Of a stretch of DNA of 64,000 nt, positions 46,399-55,553 are shown piece after piece (within the stretch, counting starts at the first letter, position 1; each line of letters starts with the position of its first letter). The DNA is from an uncultured Alphaproteobacteria bacterium (GTDB lineage: Bacteria; Pseudomonadota; Alphaproteobacteria; HIMB59): NCBI GenBank assembly GCA_902588615.1, contig CACIPV010000001.1:1-64000 (forward strand). Reading direction: 5' to 3'. Below the pieces are notes generated by a model. The model searched no databases, was not told the origin of the DNA, and saw only the letters and a program-made list of their open reading frames with translations. The translations under genes were made by a program, and so were the position numbers.

Positions 46399-47833
46399 TG
46401 AAACTTAATTCCTTTTCTGCAAGAGCAGCTAACTGTAAAAGTGTTTTTTCTTCAAAATAATTTCCAATAAATTGAACTCCCAAAGGTAGGCCATTTTTAC
46501 TTAAACCAGATGGAATAGATATCCCAGGAAGGCCAGCAAGACTTGTGGGAACAGTATAAATATCGTTTTTATACATTGATATCGGATCAAGTTTATCACC
46601 AATTTTAAAAGCCTCATTTGGTGTTGTGGGTGTTAGTATAAAGTCAACTTCGTTTAAAATTCTTTGAAAATCATTTTTAATCAATCTTCTAACTTTTTGA
46701 GCTTGCCTGTAGTAAGCATCGTAATAACCAGCTGACAATACATAAGCGCCTATAAGAATTCTTCTAGTCACTTCATCACCAAATCCCTTTGTTCTAGAAT
46801 TTAAATAAATATCATCAAGACTTTCGCCATCTTCTCTAACTCCGTAGCGTACTCCATCATATCTTGCTAAATTTGACGAAGCTTCAGCTGGTGCTAAAAT
46901 ATAATAAGTTGAAAGTGCGTATTCAGTAGTCTTAAATTCTACATCAACAAATTCTATACCATGTTTGGAGAGTGCTTTTTTTGTATTATCAATTTGATTT
47001 AAAATTTCATCACTGACATCTTCAAGATAATCAGACGGAATTCCAATTTTAATTTTCTTTTCAAAGCTGTTATTGATATCAATTAAATAATCCTCTCTTT
47101 GATGATTTGAGCTAGTAGAGTCATTAAAATCATGTTTGTTTATTGAATTTAAAATATAAGCTGCATCCTCTACACAATTTGTCAAAGGTCCTGCTTGATC
47201 TAAACTAGAAGCAAAAGCTACAATTCCCCATCTTGAACATGAGCCAAATGTAGGTTTTAAACCAACTATTCCACATAAGCTAGCTGGCTGTCTAATTGAG
47301 CCACCAGTATCTGTGCCCATTGACGCTACACATGAGCCCTCTGCCACAGCTGCTGCTGATCCCCCTGAGGAGCCGCCTGGAACAAGATTATCTTTTTGAG
47401 AGTTTTTATTCTTCCAAGGATTAATTACAGGACCAAAATAACTAGTTTCATTTGAAGAGCCCATCGCAAATTCATCACAATTATTTTTGCCAATAAAAAT
47501 TGAACCATCATTTAAAAGTTGCTGAGTCACAAAAGACTCATAATTAGGAATGAAATTACTCAGAATTTTAGATGATGCTGTTGTTCTTATTCCTTTAGTA
47601 CAGAATAAATCTTTAATACCTAAAGGAATACCATCTAAAGGTAAAGGATTGCCATTGTCATATCTGTTTTGAGAGTCGTTAATTGATGAAATATTGTTTT
47701 CCTTGTCAATCACTAAGTTAAAGCTGTTATTATTACCAGATTTAGCTTTTGCTAAATATTCGTCATAAAGCTCACCTACACTTATTTTTTTTTCAATAAG
47801 AGCTTTTTTAATTTGGCTAATTGAATTCTTCAC
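46391..47833 (-). CDS. gatA: Aspartyl/glutamyl-tRNA(Asn/Gln) amidotransferase subunit A
   Basis: A 480-residue amidase with the Lys-cisSer-Ser triad: Lys in PLGIKDLFCTKG, SGGSSGGSAAAVAEG, and the catalytic Ser in GTDTGGSIRQPAS. It releases ammonia from glutamine for GatB. Middle gene of gatC-gatA-gatB. Confidence 0.96.
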   Translation of the reverse strand: MKNSISQIKKALIEKKISVGELYDEYLAKAKSGNNNSFNLVIDKENNISSINDSQNRYDNGNPLPLDGIPLGIKDLFCTKGIRTTASSKILSNFIPNYESFVTQQLLNDGSIFIGKNNCDEFAMGSSNETSYFGPVINPWKNKNSQKDNLVPGGSSGGSAAAVAEGSCVASMGTDTGGSIRQPASLCGIVGLKPTFGSCSRWGIVAFASSLDQAGPLTNCVEDAAYILNSINKHDFNDSTSSNHQREDYLIDINNSFEKKIKIGIPSDYLEDVSDEILNQIDNTKKALSKHGIEFVDVEFKTTEYALSTYYILAPAEASSNLARYDGVRYGVREDGESLDDIYLNSRTKGFGDEVTRRILIGAYVLSAGYYDAYYRQAQKVRRLIKNDFQRILNEVDFILTPTTPNEAFKIGDKLDPISMYKNDIYTVPTSLAGLPGISIPSGLSKNGLPLGVQFIGNYFEEKTLLQLAALAEKELSFNE

Positions 47834-48115
47834 TTACTCAACCACTTTAGGCACTTTGAAAAAATTTTGTGCTCTCTCTGGAGCATTACTTAATACATCA
47901 TCAACAGAATTACTTTTACTTACCTCATCATTTCTAATTGATACGGTTTTTTCAGTTACATTATGCAAAGGTTCTGTTTTACTTGTGTCAACCTTTTTAA
48001 GATTATCTACCCATTTAATTATATCTTTTAAGGAATTAGAGTAAAATTCCTCTTTTTCTGAAGGTAATTTTAGCTTTGCTAAATAAGAAATTCTTTTAAT
48101 ATCAATGTCACTCAT
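47834..48115 (-). CDS. gatC: Aspartyl/glutamyl-tRNA(Asn/Gln) amidotransferase subunit C
   Basis: A protein of about 93 residues with IKRISYLAKLKLPSEKEE, WVDNLKKVDTSKTEPLHN and a C-terminal APERAQNFFKVPKVVE, all typical of GatC. I chose ATG 48115 (MSDIDIKR); the longer frame from 48154 adds 13 residues overlapping ruvX. The start is back-to-back with ruvX. Confidence 0.92.
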   Translation of the reverse strand: MSDIDIKRISYLAKLKLPSEKEEFYSNSLKDIIKWVDNLKKVDTSKTEPLHNVTEKTVSIRNDEVSKSNSVDDVLSNAPERAQNFFKVPKVVE

Positions 48116-48116
48116 A

Positions 48117-48563
48117 ATGGTCGTCGATACTATATCAGATTTTCTTGTAAGCAATAATTATACCAAGAAATTTATTGCTATAGATTATGGTCTAAAACAC
48201 ATTGGAATGGCTATCAGCGATCCATCAAATATCATTTCTGTTCCTTATGGAACTTTTACCGAAACATTATTATTTGAAAAAATTATAGAAATTATATCGA
48301 CTGAAAATGTTCATGGAGTCGTGATTGGTAAACCTTACCATCTTGATGGTTCTTTATCTGAAATGGTTAATAAAGTTGAAATATTTGCTGAAAAATTAGA
48401 GAAAATTATCTCTTGTCCAATTTTGTTTATCGATGAGAGATTGTCCAGTAAGCCCTATAAATCAAGGAAAAATTCAGAAAACACTCATATTCACGAAAAG
48501 AGCGCATGTTTAATACTTGATGATTTTCTAAGTTTGTATAGAAACTCCACTAGTGAAAAATAG
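48117..48563 (+). CDS. ruvX: Putative Holliday junction resolvase / pre-16S rRNA nuclease YqgF
   Basis: A protein of about 148 residues with the RNase H-like fold: FIAIDYGLKHIGMAISDP, VVIGKPYHLDGSLSEM and FIDERLSSKPY, which carry the acidic active-site residues. It acts in 16S rRNA 5' maturation or resolvase-type cleavage. ATG 48117 is preferred; ATG 48105 is also in frame and would overlap gatC. There is no visible Shine-Dalgarno sequence for either. Confidence 0.85.
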   Translation: MVVDTISDFLVSNNYTKKFIAIDYGLKHIGMAISDPSNIISVPYGTFTETLLFEKIIEIISTENVHGVVIGKPYHLDGSLSEMVNKVEIFAEKLEKIISCPILFIDERLSSKPYKSRKNSENTHIHEKSACLILDDFLSLYRNSTSEK

Positions 48564-49446
48564 AAAGATCACTTCTATAGACGATCTATCAGCTAAGGAT
48601 ATTCACTCTATTGCTGAGTTAGCTATAAAATTTAAAAAAACAAAAAAAAGAATTTTAGGAAATAAAACAAAAAATATTTTTAACTTGTTTTTAGAGCCCT
48701 CTACAAGAACTACAATAAGTTTTGAGCTTGCAGCAAAAAATTTAGGATATAATTCAGTTAATATAAATTTTGAAAAAAGTTCCCTGTCTAAAGGTGAAAC
48801 ATTTAATGACACCATGGATACTTTGATGAGTATGAAACCAGATGCTTTAGTCATCAGAGATAAAAATAATTTTTCACCAATGAACATAGCGAAGAAAAGT
48901 AATGTTCCTGTAATCAATGCAGGAGATGGAACTAACGAACATCCTACACAGGCGCTACTTGATTATTGTGTAATAAAAGAAATTTTTAAAAAGAAAAAAA
49001 TAAAAATTGGTATTTGTGGAGATATTAAACATAGCAGAGTAGCTCACTCAAATATCAAACTTCTTTCAAAAATGGGATATCAAATTCATATAATTGCACC
49101 TACATATTTTTTAAACAGAAATGAATTGATTAAAATAAATGATAAAATTAAATTTCATAAAAATCTGAATTATCTAGAAAAGCTAGATGTCTTGATGATG
49201 CTGAGAGTTCAAAAAGAGAGAATTCCAAAAGGTGCAAAGAATATGATGAAATCTTTTAAAAAAGAATTTTGTTTACAAAATAACCATCTATTAAATAAGC
49301 CCTATTTGATGCATCCTGGACCAGTAAATAGAAACATTGAGATTAGTGATGAAGTTTTAGATAATTATCCTAAATCACTGATCTTAAAACAAGTTGAGAT
49401 GGGTGTTTACCTCAGAATGGCTTGTTTACATTATATATTAAAGTAA
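48553..49446 (+). CDS. pyrB: Aspartate carbamoyltransferase catalytic chain
   Basis: A 297-residue enzyme with the carbamoyl-phosphate motif LEPSTRTTISFELAAKNLG, AGDGTNEHPTQALLD, GDIKHSRVAHSN and MHPGPVNRN. GTG 48553 is the start and overlaps ruvX by 11 bases. It makes carbamoyl-aspartate for pyrimidines. The usual partner pyrC does not follow. Confidence 0.95.
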   Translation: MKNRKITSIDDLSAKDIHSIAELAIKFKKTKKRILGNKTKNIFNLFLEPSTRTTISFELAAKNLGYNSVNINFEKSSLSKGETFNDTMDTLMSMKPDALVIRDKNNFSPMNIAKKSNVPVINAGDGTNEHPTQALLDYCVIKEIFKKKKIKIGICGDIKHSRVAHSNIKLLSKMGYQIHIIAPTYFLNRNELIKINDKIKFHKNLNYLEKLDVLMMLRVQKERIPKGAKNMMKSFKKEFCLQNNHLLNKPYLMHPGPVNRNIEISDEVLDNYPKSLILKQVEMGVYLRMACLHYILK

Positions 49447-50030
49447 TGTTTCTAATATTAACGTTTGCCTATTTGATGGGATCCGTGCCTTTTGGGAAGC
49501 TAATAACCAAATTTTTAACAAACAAAGACATAACCAAGACAGGATCAGGTAATATAGGTGCAACCAATGTATACAGAAGTGTATCAAAAAAAGCTGGTAT
49601 TGCTGTCCTGTTATTAGATGGAATAAAACCAATTTGTGCATTTTTAATAATTTATTATTTATTTCCAGAACACTACCTGAAATATAAATATCTAATTTTT
49701 CTTTTTTCTATAATTGGACATATTTTTCCAATTTGGCTTTATTTTAAAGGTGGAAAAGGTGTTGCGTGCTTTTTTGGTGCAAATTTATTTTTAACTCCTA
49801 TTCCAACGATTTTAGCAATGATCCTGTGGTTTTTTACAGTCAAAATTACTAAACTTTCTTCTTTAGGAGCCCTTTTATCAATATTTCTTTTGACAATTTA
49901 TCAATTAATTTTTATTTATGGCAACTTAGAAAAAGGAATAGTTTTTATTATTTTTCTTTTAATATTTTTTAAACACAGTTCAAATATTAAAAGATTAATT
50001 AAAGGCGAAGAAAATAAAATAAATTTATAG
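49446..50030 (+). CDS. plsY: Acyl-phosphate:glycerol-3-phosphate acyltransferase PlsY
   Basis: A 194-residue inner-membrane protein with five to six helices, the motifs GSVPFGKLITKF, KTGSGNIGATNVYRSV, LDGIKP, and HIFPIWLYFKGGKGVACFFG. I chose ATG 49446, which overlaps the pyrB stop as TAATG; an ATG at 49422 is inside pyrB. It uses acyl-phosphate from PlsX to make lysophosphatidic acid. Confidence 0.94.
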   Translation: MFLILTFAYLMGSVPFGKLITKFLTNKDITKTGSGNIGATNVYRSVSKKAGIAVLLLDGIKPICAFLIIYYLFPEHYLKYKYLIFLFSIIGHIFPIWLYFKGGKGVACFFGANLFLTPIPTILAMILWFFTVKITKLSSLGALLSIFLLTIYQLIFIYGNLEKGIVFIIFLLIFFKHSSNIKRLIKGEENKINL

Positions 50031-50032
50031 TT

Positions 50033-52546
50033 ATGAATTTACTAGTTGTAGAGTCACCCGCAAAAGCTAAGACGATAAATAAATACCTTGGAAATGATTT
50101 TGAAGTCATAGCTACGGTTGGTCATTTTAGAGATTTAGCAAAAAAAGATGGTGTTAAAGTGACTGAAGACTACAGTGATGTTGAGTTGAATTGGGAAACA
50201 ACAACTGCAGGAATGAAAATGTTGGACAGTATAGAGAAAAAAGCAGAAGGTTATAAAAAAATTTACCTTGCAACTGATCCAGACAGAGAAGGTGAAGCGA
50301 TTACGTGGCACTTAGTGAAATCTTTAGAAAAAAAAATAGATAAAAATAAATTTGAGAGAATTACATTTAATGAAATTACTAAAAATGCAGTAATAAATAG
50401 TTTTAAAGAGTCTAGGAAAGTTGATGATAATCTAGTTTCTGCATATTTAGCTCGAAGAAGTTTAGATTATTTAGCGGGATATAGTTTATCTCCTGTTCTC
50501 TGGAGGAAAATGCCTGGTAGTAGATCTGCAGGAAGAGTTCAATCTGTAGCAGTAAGACTTATTTATGAAAAAGAAATTGAGATAGAACAATTTGAGCCAG
50601 AGAAATTCTATAAAATAAATGTACATGGGGAAATTAACGGTGCAAAACTTGATACATCCATTACAAGTCTAGATGGGCAAAAAGTAGACAAGCTCTTCTT
50701 TAAAAATGAGGATTTAGCTGAAAAGGCTAAAAACTATTTAAATAACAACAAATTTTTCATCAGAAAAATTGATGAAAAGACAATATCTCGAAAACCAAAA
50801 GCACCTTTTAATACTTCAACTTTGCAACAAACAGCAAATAGTCAACTTAATTTTAGTGCCAGTCAAACTATGACTATCGCTCAAGGTTTATATATGGGCA
50901 TAGATATAAATAAGGAAACTATTGCTTTAATCACTTATATGAGAACAGATAGTATAACGCTTTCTAAAGACTCAATTGATACAATAAGAAAAAATATAAG
51001 TGAGCAATATGGTGATAAATATTTACCAGATAAGCCTATTGAGTATAAGTCTAGAAAAAAGAACGCACAGGAAGCGCACGAGGCAATTAGGCCAACAGAT
51101 ATTTCAATAAAGCCTGAAAGTATAAAAGATTATCTAAGTGAAGAACAATTTAAACTTTATGATTTAATATGGAAAAGAACATTAGCCTCTCAAATGACAA
51201 GTGCTGAAACGAACCAAAATACACTTCAAATAGATTGTGAAGAAAAAAACATAACTTTAAAAGCAACGCTTGGTAAATTAATTTTTGATGGATATAAAAA
51301 AGTTTATAACCTACAAGAGGATGATGAAGAACAAATTATTTCACTATTAGAAAATATAAAAGAAAATGATAAATACATTGTAAGTGAAGTTGAAACACTA
51401 GAGTCATATACTTCTCCTCCATCTAGATATACTGATGCCAGTTTAGTAAAGAAATTAGAAGAGTTAGAAATTGGAAGACCTTCAACCTATGCCTCTATAA
51501 TTCAAACAATTGTTAATAGGGGTTATGTTTTAAAAAGTGGAAAATCATTTATACTTAATGATCGCGGTAGAGTAGTAAATGTATTTTTATGTAATTATTT
51601 TAAAAAATTTCTTGAATATAAATTTACAGCTGATTTAGAAAATCAGCTTGATGATGTCGCTGCTGATAAAGCAGAATGGAAAAATATTGTTTTAAATTTT
51701 TGGAGAGATTTTGAGTTTTTCATAAATGAGGTTATGGGTAAGCCTAATAGAGAAGTAATTGATGTGATAAATGAAGAATTATCACCAGTTATTTTTAAAA
51801 AAATTGGAGGAGACATAGATATCAAATGTTCCTCTTGGGCAAACACAGAAAATTGTGAAGGCAATTTAGGTGTGAAAGTTGGAAAAATGGGAGGATTTAT
51901 TGGCTGTTCAAATTACCCTGAATGTAAATTTACAATATCTATAGGAGCATTCATTAAAGAAGTAAATCCAAAAAATCGTGAGGGAGATGAAATCATCACT
52001 TTTCCTAGAACCCTAGGTATAGATGCTGACTCTAAAAAAGAAATTGCAGTTCACTTGGGTCCTTATGGCTATTATCTACAATTAGGAAAAGAAACTGATG
52101 AAGATAAGCCTAAAAGAGTAACTCTCCCTAAAAGCTATGATCAAAATACAATTGGTATGAATATTGCCAGTCAGTTAATTAAGCTACCAATAACACTTGG
52201 AAATTTTCCAAATAGTGAAGATCCTGTAATAGCGAACATAGGAGCGTATGGACCTTATGTTAAATACCAGGATATTTTTGCCTCTTTAGGAAGAAAATAT
52301 GATGTATTGGAAATTGATTTAGATCAAGCAGTGGAATTGATAACTATTAAAAAAAATAAACCTACGAATAAAGTAAGAGAGATAGGAGTCCTAAAGAGAA
52401 GGAAGCAAAGAGCAAATCTCTATAAAGGAAAGTCAGGAAAATTTTATTTTAAGATAGGGATAATGAATTACAAAATTCCTCCAGAATATGATGGAGAAAA
52501 TTTAACAATTGAGGATGTAGAAAAAATACTTAAAGCTAATCGCTAA
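50033..52546 (+). CDS. topA: DNA topoisomerase I
   Basis: An 837-residue type IA enzyme. TOPRIM domain at the N-terminus (ESPAKAKTINKYLG, ATDPDREGEAITWHL), catalytic Tyr in LITYMRTDS, then RKKNAQEAHEAIRPT. One C-terminal zinc-ribbon (KCSSWANTENCEG, GCSNYPECKF) is followed by two TopA-C repeats (LGIDADSKKEIAVHLGPYG, NIGAYGPYVKY). It relaxes negative supercoils. It ends inside the convergent aspS end (11-base overlap). Confidence 0.96.
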   Translation: MNLLVVESPAKAKTINKYLGNDFEVIATVGHFRDLAKKDGVKVTEDYSDVELNWETTTAGMKMLDSIEKKAEGYKKIYLATDPDREGEAITWHLVKSLEKKIDKNKFERITFNEITKNAVINSFKESRKVDDNLVSAYLARRSLDYLAGYSLSPVLWRKMPGSRSAGRVQSVAVRLIYEKEIEIEQFEPEKFYKINVHGEINGAKLDTSITSLDGQKVDKLFFKNEDLAEKAKNYLNNNKFFIRKIDEKTISRKPKAPFNTSTLQQTANSQLNFSASQTMTIAQGLYMGIDINKETIALITYMRTDSITLSKDSIDTIRKNISEQYGDKYLPDKPIEYKSRKKNAQEAHEAIRPTDISIKPESIKDYLSEEQFKLYDLIWKRTLASQMTSAETNQNTLQIDCEEKNITLKATLGKLIFDGYKKVYNLQEDDEEQIISLLENIKENDKYIVSEVETLESYTSPPSRYTDASLVKKLEELEIGRPSTYASIIQTIVNRGYVLKSGKSFILNDRGRVVNVFLCNYFKKFLEYKFTADLENQLDDVAADKAEWKNIVLNFWRDFEFFINEVMGKPNREVIDVINEELSPVIFKKIGGDIDIKCSSWANTENCEGNLGVKVGKMGGFIGCSNYPECKFTISIGAFIKEVNPKNREGDEIITFPRTLGIDADSKKEIAVHLGPYGYYLQLGKETDEDKPKRVTLPKSYDQNTIGMNIASQLIKLPITLGNFPNSEDPVIANIGAYGPYVKYQDIFASLGRKYDVLEIDLDQAVELITIKKNKPTNKVREIGVLKRRKQRANLYKGKSGKFYFKIGIMNYKIPPEYDGENLTIEDVEKILKANR

Positions 52547-54311
52547 CTTTTTTTAAATTCAACTCTTTTAATTGTTTATCCTCTATTTTAACTGGAGCAT
52601 TCATCATTAAATCTTGAGCTCTTTGGTTAAAAGGGAAAGCTATTACTTCTCTGATATTTTCATTTTCACTGAGTAACATAATTATTCTATCTAGACCCGG
52701 TGCACATCCTCCGTGAGGGGGAACTCCATAATGAAAAGCATCAAACAATGCACTAAATTTTGATTTAATCTCACTTTCGCCATATCCTGCAATTTCAAAA
52801 GCTTTTTTCATGATATCTGGTCTATGGTTTCTTATGGCTCCAGATGACAATTCTATTCCATTACATACGATGTCATATTGATATGCTAAAACATTCAAGG
52901 GGTCATCTTTCGTCAATGCTTCCATTCCTCCTTGAGGCATAGAAAAAGGATTGTGACTAAAGTCAATCTTGCCAGTTAAAACATCTTTTTCATACATAGG
53001 GTAGTCAACAATCCAGCAAAATTCATATTTATTTTTATCAATTAAATTTAAATCCTCTCCTACTTTTGAAATAACCTTTGATGAGAACTCATATGACTCA
53101 TCTGGTAAATCACACACAAAAAGTAATCCATCATTTAAATTAAAATTATTATCTTTAATCATTTGGTTTAACTTTTCTTGATTAAAATTTTTTGCTAATG
53201 GGCCTTTAGGTAGTGAATTTTCAAAGTTAATATATCCAAGACCCTTTTTCCCTTGTTCTTGAGCCCATTTATTAAGGTTATCATAAAAACTTCTTGGCTT
53301 ACCCTGAGAATTGAGAGCTTGAATACAATTAACAATAGCGCCCTTTTTAATTAAATTTTCAAAAATTTGAAGACCTGAGCCCTCAAAATAATTTGTTACA
53401 TTAGCTAATCTCAGAGGATTTCTTAAATCTGGTTTATCGCATCCAAAATTTTCTAAACTATCTTTGTAAGTAAAAGTTGGGAATGGAAGTTTATTTGTTA
53501 ATTTATCTTTAAGTTTAAATTTATCAAAAGTATTAAATAGTAAACGACTAATAACGTCTAAAACATCCTCTTGTGTGGCAAAACTCATTTCCATATCAAT
53601 TTGATAAAATTCACCAGGGGATCTATCAGCCCTACTATCCTCATCTCTGAAACATGGAGCTATTTGAAAATATTTATCAACACCAGAAGCCATATAAAGT
53701 TGCTTAAATTGCTGAGGTGCTTGAGGCAAAGCATAAAAGGATCCTTTATGTAATCTGGAAGGTACCAGGTAATCTCTAGCGCCTTCTGGAGAAGGAGCTG
53801 TTAGAATTGGAGTTGCTAATTCCATGAAACCCTCCTTATTCATAAAATCTCTTACATAATTTATAATTTGATTTCTTAGCTTAATGTTACGTTGCATTTT
53901 GGATCTTCTAAGGTCTAAATATCTATATTTTAACCTTACCTCTTCACCATAATCACTATCAGAATTTACCTCAAGTGGGAGAGTTTTAGAGCATCGGCTT
54001 AATATTTCAAAACTTTCTATTTTTAATTCAACTTCGCCTGACTCTAAATTTGTATTAATAGTTTCCTCACTTCTTTTAGTTATTAGACCAGAAATTTTAA
54101 TTACATCCTCGTTTTTTATTTTTGATAAATCAGAAAAATTAACAGATGTATTATCTACAACACATTGTAAAAGTGAGGTTGAGTCTCTTAAATCTATAAA
54201 TAATAAATTTCCATGATCTCTTGATCTATTAACCCATCCAGAAACCGTAATTTTTTTATCTACTAGTTTATTATCAATATCTTTTAAATAATAATCTCTA
54301 TAACTGTTCAT
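52536..54311 (-). CDS. aspS: Aspartyl-tRNA synthetase, bacterial type
   Basis: An enzyme of about 591 residues: OB domain (VSGWVNRSRDHGNLLFIDLRD), class II motif 2 (FRDEDSRADRSPGEFYQIDMEM), GAD insertion, and motif 3 (GCAPGLDRIIMLL). I chose ATG 54311 (MNSYRDYY), the normal AspRS N-terminus; the frame back to 54389 lies inside hda. GatCAB in the window suggests a non-discriminating enzyme that also charges tRNA-Asn, which is inference. Confidence 0.95.
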   Translation of the reverse strand: MNSYRDYYLKDIDNKLVDKKITVSGWVNRSRDHGNLLFIDLRDSTSLLQCVVDNTSVNFSDLSKIKNEDVIKISGLITKRSEETINTNLESGEVELKIESFEILSRCSKTLPLEVNSDSDYGEEVRLKYRYLDLRRSKMQRNIKLRNQIINYVRDFMNKEGFMELATPILTAPSPEGARDYLVPSRLHKGSFYALPQAPQQFKQLYMASGVDKYFQIAPCFRDEDSRADRSPGEFYQIDMEMSFATQEDVLDVISRLLFNTFDKFKLKDKLTNKLPFPTFTYKDSLENFGCDKPDLRNPLRLANVTNYFEGSGLQIFENLIKKGAIVNCIQALNSQGKPRSFYDNLNKWAQEQGKKGLGYINFENSLPKGPLAKNFNQEKLNQMIKDNNFNLNDGLLFVCDLPDESYEFSSKVISKVGEDLNLIDKNKYEFCWIVDYPMYEKDVLTGKIDFSHNPFSMPQGGMEALTKDDPLNVLAYQYDIVCNGIELSSGAIRNHRPDIMKKAFEIAGYGESEIKSKFSALFDAFHYGVPPHGGCAPGLDRIIMLLSENENIREVIAFPFNQRAQDLMMNAPVKIEDKQLKELNLKKVSD

Positions 54312-54918
54312 AATACTTTCTAATAAGTGACAAATTAATATTATGGTTATTCTCATAAAGCAAATGATTAATGGTTTTTGCTGCCTCAAATGCTGCTAGA
54401 TATGTTCTTTCAATATGATTCATTACTTCAATAATGATCTGTTCTGGAACAGTAATAGACTTTAAAAACAAATATTTTTTTATTAATTTTAAAAGAAGGT
54501 CTTTATTAGGGTTTTGTATATTGCATAAATTGAACTGTCTTAACCTTGACTCAATATCTGGTAAATAAATTTTGTCAGATAGATTTTCAATAGAACTGTC
54601 AGAGGTAAATATAGTTAATGGAATATTATTTGATATAAAGTGCTGTAAAAAGTGAAAAAAATTCTCATCTTTTGCAGGTAAACTATTTAAGTCTAAATAA
54701 GTTTCTTTATTTACATGTAAATCTTTAGGTAATTCATTTATCAAATTAGTTTCAAAAACCTTAGAAAAATTATTAGCAATCGAGGTTTTACCAGATTTTC
54801 TAGGTCCATAAATAATAAGGTATTTTACTCTTTTCTTAAGAGATTGAATAACTGATTCATTTTCTGAAGAAAGTATAATTTCCTCATCAGAGCTGTCTAA
54901 ATTTAAAAATGTTTGCAC
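54298..54918 (-). CDS. hda: DnaA-related regulatory protein Hda (HdaA)
   Basis: A 206-residue AAA+ protein lacking the DnaA DNA-binding domain. It has a P-loop (GPRKSGKTSIAN) and the sensor-like ESRLRQFNL stretch. The N-terminal QTFLNL could be the beta-clamp-binding motif of Hda. With the clamp it stimulates ATP hydrolysis by DnaA to limit re-initiation. It overlaps aspS by 14 bases. Confidence 0.82.
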   Translation of the reverse strand: MQTFLNLDSSDEEIILSSENESVIQSLKKRVKYLIIYGPRKSGKTSIANNFSKVFETNLINELPKDLHVNKETYLDLNSLPAKDENFFHFLQHFISNNIPLTIFTSDSSIENLSDKIYLPDIESRLRQFNLCNIQNPNKDLLLKLIKKYLFLKSITVPEQIIIEVMNHIERTYLAAFEAAKTINHLLYENNHNINLSLIRKYYEQL

Positions 54919-55553
54919 TAAAAAAAGTTTACCAAAAAATTAATCTGTTTATCATCATAGATATTTTCGAAATCTAATAGTAATTTGTTTTGTTCATAAG
55001 ATATTATCTTGGGCTCTAAACCAGTAAAGTATTTTAATTTTTTATAATTTGATGGATCGATAGATAATTGATAAGAGTTTTTATTTTTATCCAAGAGATT
55101 AAACCATAGTAATTTTAAATTTATATTTTTTGAAAACTTGTGTAATCGAAAATAATTTTCATTAAAATTTAAGTATATATAAGAGTCTTTTTCAAAGTTT
55201 TGAATAATAAAATTTGGACAATTTTCAAATTTATTATTAAATTTAAAAAAATTTTCTTGTAATGAACAATTTAAAAAAAATAAATTATGATCGATATTTT
55301 TTGCATATAAATCTTTAGATAAATTATCTACATCAACATTAAGAGATATTTGCGTATTGCTAAAATTAATATTATAAATATTTTTTTCTATTGAAGATAT
55401 AATGTCTTCCTCAGTAATTGAATTATTTATTCTTAAAAGTAATTCTTGATAATTTTGAAGATTGCTGTCTTTTTGAATAGTAATTTCTTGATAAGCTGAT
55501 AAATTTTTTAAATTAAATGCAAGGAATATACTAATAAGATATAAATATTTCAT
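54918..55553 (-). CDS. Secreted/periplasmic protein of unknown function beside hda and purM
   Basis: A 211-residue protein with a signal peptide (MKYLYLISIFLAFNLKNLSA) and a beta-rich, Asn- and Lys-rich body with no motif I recognise. The position between hda and divergent purM is the slot in which a DUF2066-type exported protein is often found, so it may be a degenerate member of that family; I cannot confirm this. It ends at the first base of the hda start. Its ATG shares a base with the purM TTG. Confidence 0.65.
   Translation of the reverse strand: MKYLYLISIFLAFNLKNLSAYQEITIQKDSNLQNYQELLLRINNSITEEDIISSIEKNIYNINFSNTQISLNVDVDNLSKDLYAKNIDHNLFFLNCSLQENFFKFNNKFENCPNFIIQNFEKDSYIYLNFNENYFRLHKFSKNINLKLLWFNLLDKNKNSYQLSIDPSNYKKLKYFTGLEPKIISYEQNKLLLDFENIYDDKQINFLVNFF

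Noticed and set aside
54312-54389. N-terminal extension of aspS
   Set aside because: It is inside hda, and AspRS proteins begin at the segment starting at ATG 54311.
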